A DNA stretch of 64,000 bases from Streptomyces sp. NRRL F-5122 (GTDB lineage Bacteria; Actinomycetota; Actinomycetes; Streptomycetales; Streptomycetaceae), in NCBI RefSeq assembly GCF_001507435.1, contig NZ_LMWH01000217.1, forward strand, positions 46,061 to 110,060. Reading direction: 5' to 3'. The position numbers and the translations under genes are program-made. Positions 25,215 through 34,465 of this stretch are shown piece after piece. The notes under the pieces are model-generated. The model was not told the origin of the DNA. It was given only the letters and a program-made list of their open reading frames with translations, and made no database searches. How positions within the stretch are numbered: position 1 is the first letter of the stretch; each line of letters starts with the position of its first letter.

Positions 25215-25694
25215 CCCCTCCCGCTCCTGCGCGTCCTTCAGTGCGGCTGAGGCCGTCGCCCAATCGGCGTGCACGACCTGGAACCCCGCCCGTCGGGCGT
25301 CCTGGCAGACCAGTTCGTCGTCGTCGACGAGCATGCGGATCTCCCTGCCGCGGGCCAGCTCGCGCAGAATCTCCAGTTTGGTGGAACGGGCCGGCCTGTA
25401 GTCGCCGCTCGCCCGCATGTACACACGCCCCTGGGGCAGCCCAGGGGCGGCGAGCCAGTCGACGGTGTCCCTGCGGCAGCGTGTGGGCCGCCCGGTGAGA
25501 TAGACGACCTCGCACTCCTCGGCGCTCTTCAGTGCGAGCGCGACCCCCTCCGCCAGCGGCGGATCCTGCGGCGCGGCGGCGAAGAAGGCGCCCCAGTCAC
25601 GCGATCGGGCCTCCAGGAAGTGCTGCCGGTGCGCGGTGTCGGCAAGGGTGTTGTCCAGATCGAATACGGCGAGCGGCCGGCTGCTGTTCGTCAC
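25206..25694 (-). CDS. HAD-family phosphatase (LNS2/polynucleotide-phosphatase like)
   Basis: 162 residues, GTG start. HAD motifs in order: I, FDLDNTLADT; II, VYLTGRPTRCRRDT; III, the Lys in RSTKLEIL; IV, MLVDDDELVC. The small cap-free form resembles the 3'-phosphatase half of polynucleotide kinase and LNS2-type proteins. It should hydrolyse a phosphomonoester; the natural substrate is unknown. Confidence 0.85.
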   Translation of the reverse strand: MTNSSRPLAVFDLDNTLADTAHRQHFLEARSRDWGAFFAAAPQDPPLAEGVALALKSAEECEVVYLTGRPTRCRRDTVDWLAAPGLPQGRVYMRASGDYRPARSTKLEILRELARGREIRMLVDDDELVCQDARRAGFQVVHADWATASAALKDAQEREGRT

Positions 25695-25913
25695 CCGCCC
25701 ACTCTAGGGACGGCGCCGCGGACGGCGGTCCCATCGATGCCCCGGCGAAGTGTCAACCTGTTCCGCCTCCTGAGCGAGCCCCTTGGAGTGGCGGTGTTCT
25801 ACGCGCTGTTCACCCACCCCGCGCCCGTTCTCGCCCGTGCGGCGGGCGCGATTCACCGAGTTCGGCACCGACTCACGGAAGATTCTCGTACAGCGGTGGT
25901 ATATGACCCAATC

Positions 25914-27167
25914 ATGGCCAAACTTCACGTTGCGGATCGTGCTTCGGTGCCGCAGGGGCACGGTGTGGGCACGTCCACGCCCACAGTCGTCCCCGAACGC
26001 GCCGGGGGCGTCGCCCGTCGCGTCCGCCTCCCCTTCGGCAGACGGCTTCTGCCCGGCGCCGCGCCCGCGCTCGCCCTGTTCCTGTCCATCCGCCTCGCCG
26101 GCATCGGCGCGATCGCCCTGGCGAACCACCTCGACCGCCACGCGCTGCTCAAGGGCCTGGCAACCTCGTGGGACTCCCGCTGGTATCTGCACATCGCCGA
26201 GCACGGCTACGGCACCCGCGTCCATGTGCTGGCCACCACCGGTGCCGTCCAACGGGACTGGGCCTTCTTCCCGCTCTACCCGGGGCTGATCCGCGCCGTC
26301 CACACCCTGCTGCCCGTCTCCTGGAACGTCGTCGCCCTGCTGGTCGCCTGGAGCGCCGCCGTCGTGGCCGCATACGGCATCTACGCCATCGGCCACCATG
26401 TGTACGGACGGGCCGTCGCGACCGCGCTCGTAGGTGTGTGGGCCGCCCTGCCGCACGCCGTGGTCCTCGACATCGCCTACACGGAGTCGCTGCTCACCGC
26501 GCTCGCCGCCTGGTCCCTGTACGCCGTGATGACCGGCCGGTGGATGTGGGCGGGGGTGCTGGCGGCCCTCGCGGGTCTGGCCAGGCCCACCGGGTTCGCC
26601 GTGGCCGCGGCGGTGGCCGCCGTGGCGGTGCGGGAGATCGTCGTCCGGCGCGGGCGCGTTCCACCGGCGCTGTGGATCGGCACCGCGATCGCCCCGCTGG
26701 GCTGGGCGGGCTTCGTGCTGTGGGTCGGCCACCGCACGGGCGATCTACTGGACGGCTACTTCAAGGTGCAGCACGCCTGGGACTCCCGCTTCGACTTCGG
26801 TGCCGGCTCGGTGCGCTTCCTCAAGGCACTGCTGCTGTACGGGGGCCGTGTCGTCTATCCGCTGGCACTGGTGCTCGTCGTGGCGGCCGTCGTGCTGTTC
26901 TGCCTGCTGTGCTTCGACCGCGCCCCACTGGCGCTCATCGTCTACGCCGGGATGCTCGTACTGATCACGGTCGGCGGCTCGGGACCGTACGCGTCGAAAC
27001 CGCGCTTCCTGGTGCCCGCGTTTCCCCTGCTGTTCCCGATCGCGCTCGCCTTCGCGCGCAGCTGGCGGGTGCGCCCGAAACACGTACTGCTGATCGGTAC
27101 CGTCCTTGCCGTGCTATCGCTGGCCTACGGGTCCTATCTGCTGACGGCCAGCCGCACGCCGTTGTGA
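25914..27167 (+). CDS. PIG-V-like membrane mannosyltransferase (GT-C fold)
   Basis: 417 residues with about ten hydrophobic helices. After the first helix, the large loop carries ATSWDSRWYLHIAEHGYG, the WD..WY motif of PIG-V-type GT-C transferases using polyprenyl-phosphate sugars. AYTESLLTALAAWSLY and LARPTGFAVAA are also typical of the family. It acts at the outer membrane face, probably on glycolipid or cell-wall glycans. The ATG at 25914 lacks a good ribosome site; a later start is possible. Confidence 0.85.
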   Translation: MAKLHVADRASVPQGHGVGTSTPTVVPERAGGVARRVRLPFGRRLLPGAAPALALFLSIRLAGIGAIALANHLDRHALLKGLATSWDSRWYLHIAEHGYGTRVHVLATTGAVQRDWAFFPLYPGLIRAVHTLLPVSWNVVALLVAWSAAVVAAYGIYAIGHHVYGRAVATALVGVWAALPHAVVLDIAYTESLLTALAAWSLYAVMTGRWMWAGVLAALAGLARPTGFAVAAAVAAVAVREIVVRRGRVPPALWIGTAIAPLGWAGFVLWVGHRTGDLLDGYFKVQHAWDSRFDFGAGSVRFLKALLLYGGRVVYPLALVLVVAAVVLFCLLCFDRAPLALIVYAGMLVLITVGGSGPYASKPRFLVPAFPLLFPIALAFARSWRVRPKHVLLIGTVLAVLSLAYGSYLLTASRTPL

Positions 27168-27192
27168 GCGCGCGGCCGGCCGGGGGCGTCGC

Positions 27193-28005
27193 TCAGGGCT
27201 TCACGGCGACCACGCCGAACTGCGGAACCGTGACCGCGGAGTCGGAGTCGGGCCGCCACTGCGCACATGAGACAAGGCCGGGGGGCAGGATCTCCAGGCC
27301 GTCGAGGAAGGTCGAGATCTCCTCGCGGGTGCGGGCCGTGATCGGCGGCGTCGCGTTGTCGTTCCAGAACCGCATGGCCTCGACGTTGCCCTGGCCGCCG
27401 AGGTCGGCATCGGTGGTGGGGTGGGTGAGCACGAGGTAACTGCCGGAGGGCACCGCCGACATGAGGGTACGAGCGATCTCCTGGGCACGGTCCATGTCGA
27501 GGACGAAGTTGAGGATGCCGAGCATCATCACCGCGACCGGCTGCTTCAGGTCCAGGGTGTCCGCCGCGCCGCGCACGACGGTCTCCGGGTCGTGGACATC
27601 GGCGTCGATGTAGTCGGTCGCCCCCTCGGGCGCGCTGGTCAGCAGCGAGCGGGCGTGGGCGAGCACGACGGGGTCGTTGTCGACGTACACGATCCGGGAG
27701 TCGGGCGCGATGCGTTGCGCTATCTCATGGGTGTTGTCGAACGTCGGCAGCCCGGTGCCCACGTCCAGGAACTGCCGTACGCCGCACTCGCCGACGAGGA
27801 ACCGCACCGCGCGCCCGAGGAACTCACGGTCGGCGCGGGCCACGTCCCGGATCACCGGGAACATCCCCGCGACCTGATCGCCGACCTGCTGGTCGACCTC
27901 GTAGTTGTCCCGCCCGCCGATCCAGTAGTTCCACACCCGCGCATTGTGTGCCACCCCGGTGTTCAGCCGGGGCGCCGCCCCCGACGGACGCTGGTGCTCG
28001 CTCAC
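27193..28005 (-). CDS. DUF574-type SAM-dependent methyltransferase
   Basis: 270 residues from a GTG at 28005 with AAGGGGAGAG upstream. Opening motif ARVWNYWIGGRDNYEVDQQ, SAM-binding FLDVGTGLPTFDN, then RIVYVDNDPVVLAHARSLL and VMMLGILNFVLD. This family is greatly expanded in Streptomyces; substrates are mostly unknown. Complete length with no defects seen. Confidence 0.93.
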   Translation of the reverse strand: MSEHQRPSGAAPRLNTGVAHNARVWNYWIGGRDNYEVDQQVGDQVAGMFPVIRDVARADREFLGRAVRFLVGECGVRQFLDVGTGLPTFDNTHEIAQRIAPDSRIVYVDNDPVVLAHARSLLTSAPEGATDYIDADVHDPETVVRGAADTLDLKQPVAVMMLGILNFVLDMDRAQEIARTLMSAVPSGSYLVLTHPTTDADLGGQGNVEAMRFWNDNATPPITARTREEISTFLDGLEILPPGLVSCAQWRPDSDSAVTVPQFGVVAVKP

Positions 28006-28181
28006 GTCGCTCTCCCCTTCTTCGGGCGCCGGGGCAGGCCGCCCCCGGTGTCCGGACCGTCGCAGTGCCCGTCGTTCGCCGCCATTGTGCCGTCTGTTGA
28101 TCACGGCGTCCGCGACTTCGGCAGAACCGGTCGGAGAGCTCGGCGACACGCACCCTCGGACGCCCGGGGAGGCGACCCGGC

Positions 28182-28607
28182 TCAGCGGTCCGGGGAAGCC
28201 CTGCTGATGTCGGCGAGAGGCGAATCGGGCTCCTCCGTGGCGGCCAGATCGCTCAGACTGACGATGCCGACCGGGCTGCCGTCCCCCTCGACGACGGGAA
28301 GCCTGCGCACGGCGTGGCGGCGCATCAGCTCGGCCGCGTGGTCGGTGGTGTCCTCGGGCGCCAGGGTCACCACGGGAGGACGGGTGCACACCGAACCCAC
28401 GCGTGTGGTGTGCGGATCGCGGTCCTCGGCGACGGTGCGGACCACGATGTCCCGGTCGGTGAGCATCCCGAACAGATCGCGGTCGTAGCTCACCAGCACA
28501 CCGCCGACGTCCTGGTCGCGCATCAGATGGGCCGCCCTCGCCACGGAGGTCATCGGCTCGACGGCGATCGCGTCGAGGGACATGACATCACGAACCATCC
28601 TGCTCAT
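28182..28607 (-). CDS. Tandem CBS-domain protein
   Basis: 141 residues, ATG at 28607 with GGGAGG upstream. Two CBS repeats: VRDVMSLDAIAVEPMTSVAR... ending GMLTDRDIVVRTVA, and VCTRPPVVTLAPEDTT... ending PVGIVSLSDLAA. Stand-alone CBS pairs bind adenosyl ligands and often respond to stress or low oxygen. It lies just downstream of the PPOX gene on the same strand (gap 44 bases), so the two are probably cotranscribed. Confidence 0.92.
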   Translation of the reverse strand: MSRMVRDVMSLDAIAVEPMTSVARAAHLMRDQDVGGVLVSYDRDLFGMLTDRDIVVRTVAEDRDPHTTRVGSVCTRPPVVTLAPEDTTDHAAELMRRHAVRRLPVVEGDGSPVGIVSLSDLAATEEPDSPLADISRASPDR

Positions 28608-28651
28608 GGGAACCTCCCGGAATCGTCTTGTCAGGCTGTCGTCCGGCCCCG

Positions 28652-29113
28652 TCACCCCTGCGCCCGGGAGCCGGACGCCGCTTCCCAGCCGCTCCAGCGG
28701 TGGACGGCGACCACGATCACCGGTCCGTCCGGCGGCCAGTCCCGGTACTGGGGGTACTTGCGCGTCAACAGCGCGAGGGCACTGCGGTACTCCTCGCGGT
28801 CCCGCTCCCCGGGGGCTTCGGGCAGCACGGTGTGGGCGTCGCCGTCGGCCCGTACCCACCACAGCCGGCCCCAGTCCTCGTCGTAGACGTCCACCAGCAG
28901 GCACACGGCCGGACGGGCGGCGATGTTGTGCAGCCGTTTCAGCCGCGGGGAGCTCTTCGGCTTCCGGTCGACGGCCGTCACGACGGCGTCGCCGTGGACG
29001 GCGAACACGACGGGTACGAGATGGGGGTGCCCCTGCGGATCGACGGTGGCCAGCCGTGCGACCGGGGACCCGGCGAATCGCCGCCGCGCCTCGCCCTCTG
29101 CCATCCGCGGCAC
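28652..29113 (-). CDS. PPOX-class F420-dependent oxidoreductase (TIGR03668-like)
   Basis: 153 residues, GTG at 29113 with GGAGGG 6 bases upstream (ATG at 29104 also in frame). Split-barrel sequence: ARLATVDPQGHPHLVPVVFA, VDRKPKSSPRLKRLHNIAA and WVRADGDAHTV. Relatives bind F420 or FMN and reduce unsaturated substrates. It precedes the CBS-domain gene. Confidence 0.85.
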   Translation of the reverse strand: MPRMAEGEARRRFAGSPVARLATVDPQGHPHLVPVVFAVHGDAVVTAVDRKPKSSPRLKRLHNIAARPAVCLLVDVYDEDWGRLWWVRADGDAHTVLPEAPGERDREEYRSALALLTRKYPQYRDWPPDGPVIVVAVHRWSGWEAASGSRAQG

Positions 29114-29314
29114 TGTCGGCCCTCCTCCCGGGTCGATGACGTCGGCGCCGTGCCCGCTCCCGTCCGGTGTCTGTCCTGCTCCGGCACTCGCGGGTACCCG
29201 GTATCGTCCCCTTTACACCGTCTCACCCACTGCCGGGAGCAGGCACCCGGAGCAGCGGCCTGCGGGTACGGCCCGTGCCCCGCGCCGACGGCACCTGCGG
29301 ACGCCCGGCCGGGC

Positions 29315-29740
29315 TCATGGCCGCCAGTGGGCCAGATCGTGCAGCGCCAGCGCGGTCCTGGTGAACCCGTCGGCGCCGAGCAGGGTGCGCAGTTCCGCGT
29401 TGAAACGGTCGATCTCCGGCCGGGCCGCCCGCAGCGCCCCGCTCCCCGCCTCGGTCAACTCCAGGACCACCGCCCGGTGTTCACGCGGATGCGCTCCTCT
29501 GGAGACGAGTCCCGCCGCGGTGAGCCGTCCGACGAGCCCGGTGACCGCCGACTCGCGCAACCCGAGGACCCGGGCGAGCTCCTGCTGGGTGAGGCCCGGC
29601 TGGTCGTGGACGGCGAACAGGGCGCCGAGCTGCGCGGTCGTGATCCCGGCGGCGGTCAGCAGCCGCCGGTCCACGGTGGTGCGCAGCTGGTGCGCCGCCC
29701 GCTGCAGGAGGAAGAACAGACGGTCGTCCGGCTCGGCCAT
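29315..29740 (-). CDS. MarR family repressor of the adjacent thioesterase
   Basis: 141 residues from the ATG at 29740. Winged helix: LTQQELARVLGLRESAVTGL, then RLTAAGLVSRGAHPREHRAVVLEL. It is divergent from the PaaI thioesterase; a perfect 8-base-arm palindrome in the gap ends 7 bases before the thioesterase start. That layout predicts direct repression relieved by an acyl or aromatic ligand. Confidence 0.9.
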   Translation of the reverse strand: MAEPDDRLFFLLQRAAHQLRTTVDRRLLTAAGITTAQLGALFAVHDQPGLTQQELARVLGLRESAVTGLVGRLTAAGLVSRGAHPREHRAVVLELTEAGSGALRAARPEIDRFNAELRTLLGADGFTRTALALHDLAHWRP

Positions 29741-29777
29741 GGCCCGATGTTGACAGACGCTCGCGACGGGCGCCATT

Positions 29778-29799
29778 CTCACTTCACTGGCGAAGTGAG
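29778..29799. promoter_or_regulatory. MarR operator palindrome at the thioesterase start
   Basis: CTCACTTC (29778-29785) and GAAGTGAG (29792-29799) are perfect complements around a 6-base centre. The right arm merges into the ribosome site of the GTG at 29806. Confidence 0.65.
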
Positions 29800-29805
29800 G
29801 TAGAG

Positions 29806-30252
29806 GTGACCGACATCCTGGACTTGGAGCTGGCCCGGAAGGTGCTTCAGGCGCAGCCATTCAGTGTGTTGGTCGGCGCCCGGCTGGTGGCCTTCGGCGG
29901 CGGCGAGGCCACGCTCGAGCTGGACATCCGCGAGGAACTGCGCCAGCAGTACGGCTTCGTCCACGGCGGGGTCCTCGGCTACGCGGCCGACAATGCGCTG
30001 ACCTTCGCGGCGGGGAGTGCGGCCGGCGGCGGAGTGATCACGTCGGGCTTCACCATCGACTATCTGCGCCCGGCCACGGGTGCGATCCTGCGCGCCCGCG
30101 CACAGGTCGTCCGGGCCGGCCGCACGCGTGTCGTATGCCGGTGCGATCTGTTCGCCGTGGACGAAGCGGGCGTGGAGACGCTGTGCGCGGTCGCTCAGGG
30201 CACGATCGCGGTGTCGGGGCCCGCGGACCGGACCGACACCGGGCAGGGCTGA
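29806..30252 (+). CDS. PaaI-type hotdog thioesterase
   Basis: 148 residues, GTG start. Hotdog fold: TLELDIREELRQQYGFVHGG (HGG with the catalytic-helix start), VLGYAADNALTFAAGS, and VITSGFTIDYLRPATGAIL. Likely hydrolyses acyl-CoA esters such as phenylacetyl or branched acyl-CoAs. Controlled by the divergent MarR. Confidence 0.9.
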   Translation: MTDILDLELARKVLQAQPFSVLVGARLVAFGGGEATLELDIREELRQQYGFVHGGVLGYAADNALTFAAGSAAGGGVITSGFTIDYLRPATGAILRARAQVVRAGRTRVVCRCDLFAVDEAGVETLCAVAQGTIAVSGPADRTDTGQG

Positions 30253-30344
30253 TCACAAAACGGCGTATCGGTCCCGCGGAAACGGCGGCTCGGCCGCGGC
30301 GGGACCGGACACCCATGACGGCGGGGCGAAGGCCCCTTCGCCCC

Positions 30345-30740
30345 TCAGCAACCGGCGCCCTGGCGGTCGCGCGGAAGCACCGTCACACGACGGAAGTTGC
30401 ACGCCTCGGGCGCGCCGCCGGACGGCGGACGCGTCTGGTGCGCCTGGAGCGCCACGCTGACCAGGCTCAACAGCAGGTCCACGTCGGCGTTGCAGTCGAG
30501 GTGCACGGTCACCCATCGCGATCCGGGCACCATGCGGATGGCGGTCGACCCGGCGAGGTCGCCGGAGATGCGCTGGATGGCCCTGGTGGTGAGATGGAGG
30601 TCCGCCTCGTGGTCGGTGTGGAAGTGGACGATCTCGCTGTGCGGCGAGCGGAGCGCCCGCCCGACGCCGCAACTCGCCGGACCTGTGGAGAGGTCGGGCC
30701 AGGCGTCGAGTCTGTGGAGGGCACGCTGGGCCGGAGTCAT
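30345..30740 (-). CDS. DUF5519/luciferase-domain-like protein
   Basis: 131 residues. Central sequence VGRALRSPHSEIVHFHTDHE, then DLHLTTRAIQRI and GSRWVTVHLDCNADVDLLLSLVS resembles small Streptomyces proteins annotated as luciferase-domain (DUF5519). No membrane segment. The reaction is unknown. The family assignment rests on recall of pattern, so moderate confidence. Confidence 0.6.
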   Translation of the reverse strand: MTPAQRALHRLDAWPDLSTGPASCGVGRALRSPHSEIVHFHTDHEADLHLTTRAIQRISGDLAGSTAIRMVPGSRWVTVHLDCNADVDLLLSLVSVALQAHQTRPPSGGAPEACNFRRVTVLPRDRQGAGC

Positions 30741-30867
30741 GCCCCCATCGTCGTCCCCTTACTGCCTCGACACCAGAGGTTGAGGGTTCTGTAACCGGGA
30801 CGTGAGGTTGACGGCGTCGACCGGACGGGTCACCCGGTCGGCGGCGCGGGGGTCGCAACAGCCGGGC

Positions 30868-32685
30868 TCACAAGGTCAACCGGTACGGCAGCATGCAGAC
30901 CACGACGTCGGTACGGGCCCGCAGCACGGTGGCGAGCAGCAGGCCACGCTGGTTCTGCAGGATCTCGTAGCGGCGGTGACGGGGTTCCACCTCGGGGATC
31001 AGCACGGCGATCTGCCGTCCGTCCCGGGACATGCGCTGCACGTACTCGACGATCGGCATCACCAGGGAGCGGTGCGGACTGTCGATGACATCCAGCCGTA
31101 CGCCCGGATTCCAGCGGTCCCAAGCCTCCTGAAGGGCGCGGGTCTTCTCCGGGTCCGCATGGACGGCCACCGCGACCACCTCGTCGCCGAGGGCGAGGGC
31201 GGCGCTGACGGCGTGCCGGGCGAGCTTGCTGACCTCGCCGAGCGGAACGATCACCAGACTTCCGGCCCACCTGTCCGGGGGATCCGGGATGCGGCCGAGG
31301 CCCAGTTCCTCCCCCACTTCCGTGTAGTAGCGCTCCACACGGGCGAACAGCAGCATCATCAGCGGGACCGCGATGACGACCGCCCAGGCGCCCTCCAGGA
31401 ACTTCGTGGCGAGGAGGATCACCCCGGCCAGCGTGGTCAGCACGGCGCCGGTGCCGTTGATCAGGGCCCTGTGCAGCCACCGGGCGGGGCGCTGGGTCGT
31501 CCAGTGCCGCACGAGACCGATCTGGCTGAGCGTGAAGCCGATGAAGACACCGATCGCGAAGAGCGGGATCAGCCGGTGCGTGTCGGCGTCGACGGCGATG
31601 AGCAGCACGGCGGCCAGCAGGGCCAGGGCCAGCACGCCGTAGCGGTAGACCGGCCGTTCGGCCCGGAGCCCGAACAGATGGGGCAGGCGGTGGTCGCGGG
31701 CGAGCAGGCTCATCAGCACGGGCAGTCCGCCGAAACTGGTGTTCGCCGCGAGAAGCAGGACCAGAGTGACGATCAGATTGGTGGCGTAGTAGGGCCAGCC
31801 GGTGCCGTAGGCGCCTGCGGCGAGCTGGGCGAGCACGGTCACGTTCCCGCGCGGGGCGACATGGTCGCGGCGGATGAGCAGGGCGATGCCGATGAGCATG
31901 ATCCCGAGCAGCGCGCCCAGCATGAGTTCGGTGCGCTGGGCCCGTTTGACCCGCGGGGTGCGGAAGGTCGGTACGGCGTTGGCGATGGCCTCCACGCCCG
32001 TCAGCGCAGAACACCCGGACGAGAAGGCCTTCAGGATGAGCAGCAGCCCCAGCGACTCATGGACCGGGAAGGACTGCTGGGTGCCGACGACGGCCACCGG
32101 ATGCGAGCGGATCAGACCGAGGACGACGATGCCCAGGATGGCGACGACGAACAGCACGGTGGGCAGCATGAGCACGCGGGCGCTGTCGGTGACTCCGCGC
32201 AGATTCACCGCGGTGAGAACTGCGAGTCCGATCAGGCAGATGACGAGCTTGTCGTCGGCGAGCGCCGGGAACGCGGACGCGAAGGCGTCTGCCCCTGCCG
32301 CGAGGCTGACGGCGACGGTGAGCACGTAGTCGACGACCAGACTCGCCGCCGCGAGCAGGCTGGTGGTCCGTCCGAGGTCCTTCTTGGCGACGGCGTAGGC
32401 CCCTCCGCCATCCGGGTGTACCGCGATGACCTGGCCGTAGGACACCACGAGTGCCGCGAGCAGGAAGGTGATCGCGAGGGTGATGGGCAGGGTGGCGGTC
32501 AACGCCCCCGTCCCGGCCACGACCAGAGCCAGCACGATCGCCTCGGGTCCGTAGGCCACCGAGCTGAGCGCGTCCAGGGAGAGCGCGGCCAGACCCTCCA
32601 GGCTTGTCAGATGATGCTTCTCGCCCTCACCCGGACGCAGGGGGACTCTCGGTCTCAGCTCACGACGTGCCAGGCCATACGCCAT
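30868..32685 (-). CDS. KimA-type APC potassium permease (copy 1)
   Basis: 605 residues from the ATG at 32685 (GTGAGG upstream), the length of Bacillus KimA. About 12 helices with LTSLEGLAALSLDALSSVAYGPEAI, VHPDGGGAYAVAKKDLG and FSSGCSALTGVEAIANAVP, then a soluble C-terminal domain of about 130 residues (SLVIVPLGEVSKLARHAV...). KimA relatives are high-affinity K+/H+ symporters. It lies 3' of kdp operon 1 on the same strand but behind a strong terminator. The TTGACG repeat box seen at copy 2 is missing here. Confidence 0.85.
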   Translation of the reverse strand: MAYGLARRELRPRVPLRPGEGEKHHLTSLEGLAALSLDALSSVAYGPEAIVLALVVAGTGALTATLPITLAITFLLAALVVSYGQVIAVHPDGGGAYAVAKKDLGRTTSLLAAASLVVDYVLTVAVSLAAGADAFASAFPALADDKLVICLIGLAVLTAVNLRGVTDSARVLMLPTVLFVVAILGIVVLGLIRSHPVAVVGTQQSFPVHESLGLLLILKAFSSGCSALTGVEAIANAVPTFRTPRVKRAQRTELMLGALLGIMLIGIALLIRRDHVAPRGNVTVLAQLAAGAYGTGWPYYATNLIVTLVLLLAANTSFGGLPVLMSLLARDHRLPHLFGLRAERPVYRYGVLALALLAAVLLIAVDADTHRLIPLFAIGVFIGFTLSQIGLVRHWTTQRPARWLHRALINGTGAVLTTLAGVILLATKFLEGAWAVVIAVPLMMLLFARVERYYTEVGEELGLGRIPDPPDRWAGSLVIVPLGEVSKLARHAVSAALALGDEVVAVAVHADPEKTRALQEAWDRWNPGVRLDVIDSPHRSLVMPIVEYVQRMSRDGRQIAVLIPEVEPRHRRYEILQNQRGLLLATVLRARTDVVVCMLPYRLTL

Positions 32686-32764
32686 CGGGACCTCACCACG
32701 GCCGGTCGGACGGTCCCCCACAGTCTCCTCTGCGGTGTCCTGGGGCGCGTCCCGGCGGATGCGG

Positions 32765-32802
32765 CCGGGCGGGCCAGTGGTGAGGAGCACTGGCCCGCCC
32801 GG
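32765..32802 (-). terminator. Terminator after kdp operon 1
   Basis: Perfect 15-base arms (32765-32779, 32788-32802) around an 8-base loop, starting 13 bases past the kdpA-1 stop. It separates kdp operon 1 from the KimA-1 gene. Confidence 0.8.
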
Positions 32803-32814
32803 GGTTCATGGAAA

Positions 32815-34464
32815 CTAGAGGAGTCCCTCCGCCAGCGGCCCGAGCGAGAGGGCCGGCAGGAAGTTGAGCAGCGCCAGGATGAGGGCGGCGCCGGTGGCCA
32901 GGGCGATGAAGTTGACGCCACGGGCCTGGAGGGTGCCGACGGTGACCACGCCGGGCTGCTGACGGGCCAGCCGCCCGGCGAGGGCGAGCAGGAACACCAT
33001 CGGCACATAGCGCCCGATCAGCATGGCCGCGCTCATCAGCAGGTTGTGGAAGTCGGTGGCGCCGTTGAAGCCTGCCATGGCACTTCCGTTGCTGTTGACG
33101 TTGGAGGTGTAGGCGTACACCAGCTCGGTCAGGCCGTGCGGTCCCGGGTTGCCCATGGACGACTGGCCCTGCCCCAGCGCGACGGCGAGGGCCGAGCAGC
33201 CCAGGATGGCCGTCGGCGCGACCAGCGCGTACAGGACGACGTAACGCATCTCCGGGAAGCCGATCCGCTTGCGCAGGTACTCGGGCGTCCGGCCGACCAT
33301 CAGGCCGCCGATGAACACGGCGATCATCACCGCGATGATCAGGCCGTACAGTCCGCTGCCGGTGCCGCCAGGGGCGATCTCGCCGAGCATCATCGCCGAC
33401 AGCAGCACCCCTCCGCCGAAGCTGGAGAAGCTGTCGTAGGCGGAGTTGGCCGCGCCGTCCGCCGAACCGGTGGCCGCCACGCCGAAGAGCGTGGACCCGG
33501 GAATGCCGACACGGGTCTCGGTCCCCTCGTACTGCCCGCCGACCGCCGCCGTCACGGTGCCGGAGTGGACGTTCTGCGCGAGGCTGCCGGCCGCGAGCAG
33601 CAGTCCGAAGAGGATGCCGACGACCGCGAGCAGCGTCCAGCTCTGCCGCAGCGAACCGATCATCCGGCCGTAGGTGCGGATGAAGGCGGTAGGGATCAGC
33701 AGCATCAGCACGATCTCGATGGCGTTGGTGTACGCCGACGGGTTCTCGAAGGGGTGCGCGCTGTTGGCGTTGAAGACACCGCCGCCGTCGCCGGACATCA
33801 GCTTCAGCGGCTCCCAGGAGCCGACCGGACCGCCGAGCAGGGTCTGCTGTCCGCCCGCGACCGTGGTGACGGTGTGCGCGCCGCCCAGGTTCTGGGGGAC
33901 GCCCAGGGCGATCAGGATGATCCCGGAGACGATCGACAGGGGCAGGATGACCCGGAAGATCGTACGGTTCAGGTCGACCCAGAAGTTGCCCAGTTGGGCG
34001 GTGTCCCGGCGCACGAGGCCCCGGATGAGGGCGAGCGCGGCGCAGATGCCGACGGCCGCCGAGGCGAAGGCCTGGACGCCGAGGCCGGCCATCACCGCGA
34101 GGTGACCGGTGGTGGACTCGCCCGCGTAGTTCTGCCAGCTGGTGTTGGTGGTGAAGCTGACCGCGGTGTGCAGGGCGAGCCGCCAGGGCATCCCCTCGTG
34201 GCCGGTCGACCAGGGCAGCTTGCCCTGGAGGGTGAACAGGGCGAAGAGCGCCGCGATGCTCATCAGGCTGAAGGCGAGCAGGGCGAACAGGTAGTGACGC
34301 CAGTCCTGTTCACGGTCCGGGTCGACCCCGCACACCTTGTAAAGGACGCGCTCGGTGCGCCCGTGCGGGCCGCCGTCGAGGGCTTTCGCCATGTAGTCGC
34401 CGAGCGGTACGTGCAGTGCGACGACGACCGCGAGGATGAGGGTGGCCTGGAGCCAGGCGTACAT
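32815..34464 (-). CDS. kdpA: Potassium-transporting ATPase subunit A (KdpA, copy 1)
   Basis: 549 residues, about ten helices; the K+-binding and translocating subunit. Pore-loop motifs: [40 protein letters not shown] and NSNGSAMAGFNG. The second filter reads GDGGGVFN, where copy 2 has GTNGGGYFN. It is the last gene of this operon, starting 1 base after kdpC; canonical operons have kdpA first. The rest of the sequence looks functional. Confidence 0.95.
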   Translation of the reverse strand: MYAWLQATLILAVVVALHVPLGDYMAKALDGGPHGRTERVLYKVCGVDPDREQDWRHYLFALLAFSLMSIAALFALFTLQGKLPWSTGHEGMPWRLALHTAVSFTTNTSWQNYAGESTTGHLAVMAGLGVQAFASAAVGICAALALIRGLVRRDTAQLGNFWVDLNRTIFRVILPLSIVSGIILIALGVPQNLGGAHTVTTVAGGQQTLLGGPVGSWEPLKLMSGDGGGVFNANSAHPFENPSAYTNAIEIVLMLLIPTAFIRTYGRMIGSLRQSWTLLAVVGILFGLLLAAGSLAQNVHSGTVTAAVGGQYEGTETRVGIPGSTLFGVAATGSADGAANSAYDSFSSFGGGVLLSAMMLGEIAPGGTGSGLYGLIIAVMIAVFIGGLMVGRTPEYLRKRIGFPEMRYVVLYALVAPTAILGCSALAVALGQGQSSMGNPGPHGLTELVYAYTSNVNSNGSAMAGFNGATDFHNLLMSAAMLIGRYVPMVFLLALAGRLARQQPGVVTVGTLQARGVNFIALATGAALILALLNFLPALSLGPLAEGLL

Positions 34465-34465
34465 G

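Noticed and set aside
28389..29113. Longer CBS-domain gene starting near 28904
   Set aside because: The upstream part is antisense-like and overlaps the PPOX gene; a good ribosome site supports the start at 28607.
32686..32764. c-di-AMP (ydaO-type) riboswitch before KimA-1
   Set aside because: Known for Bacillus kimA, but the available leader is short and I see no matching conserved core.
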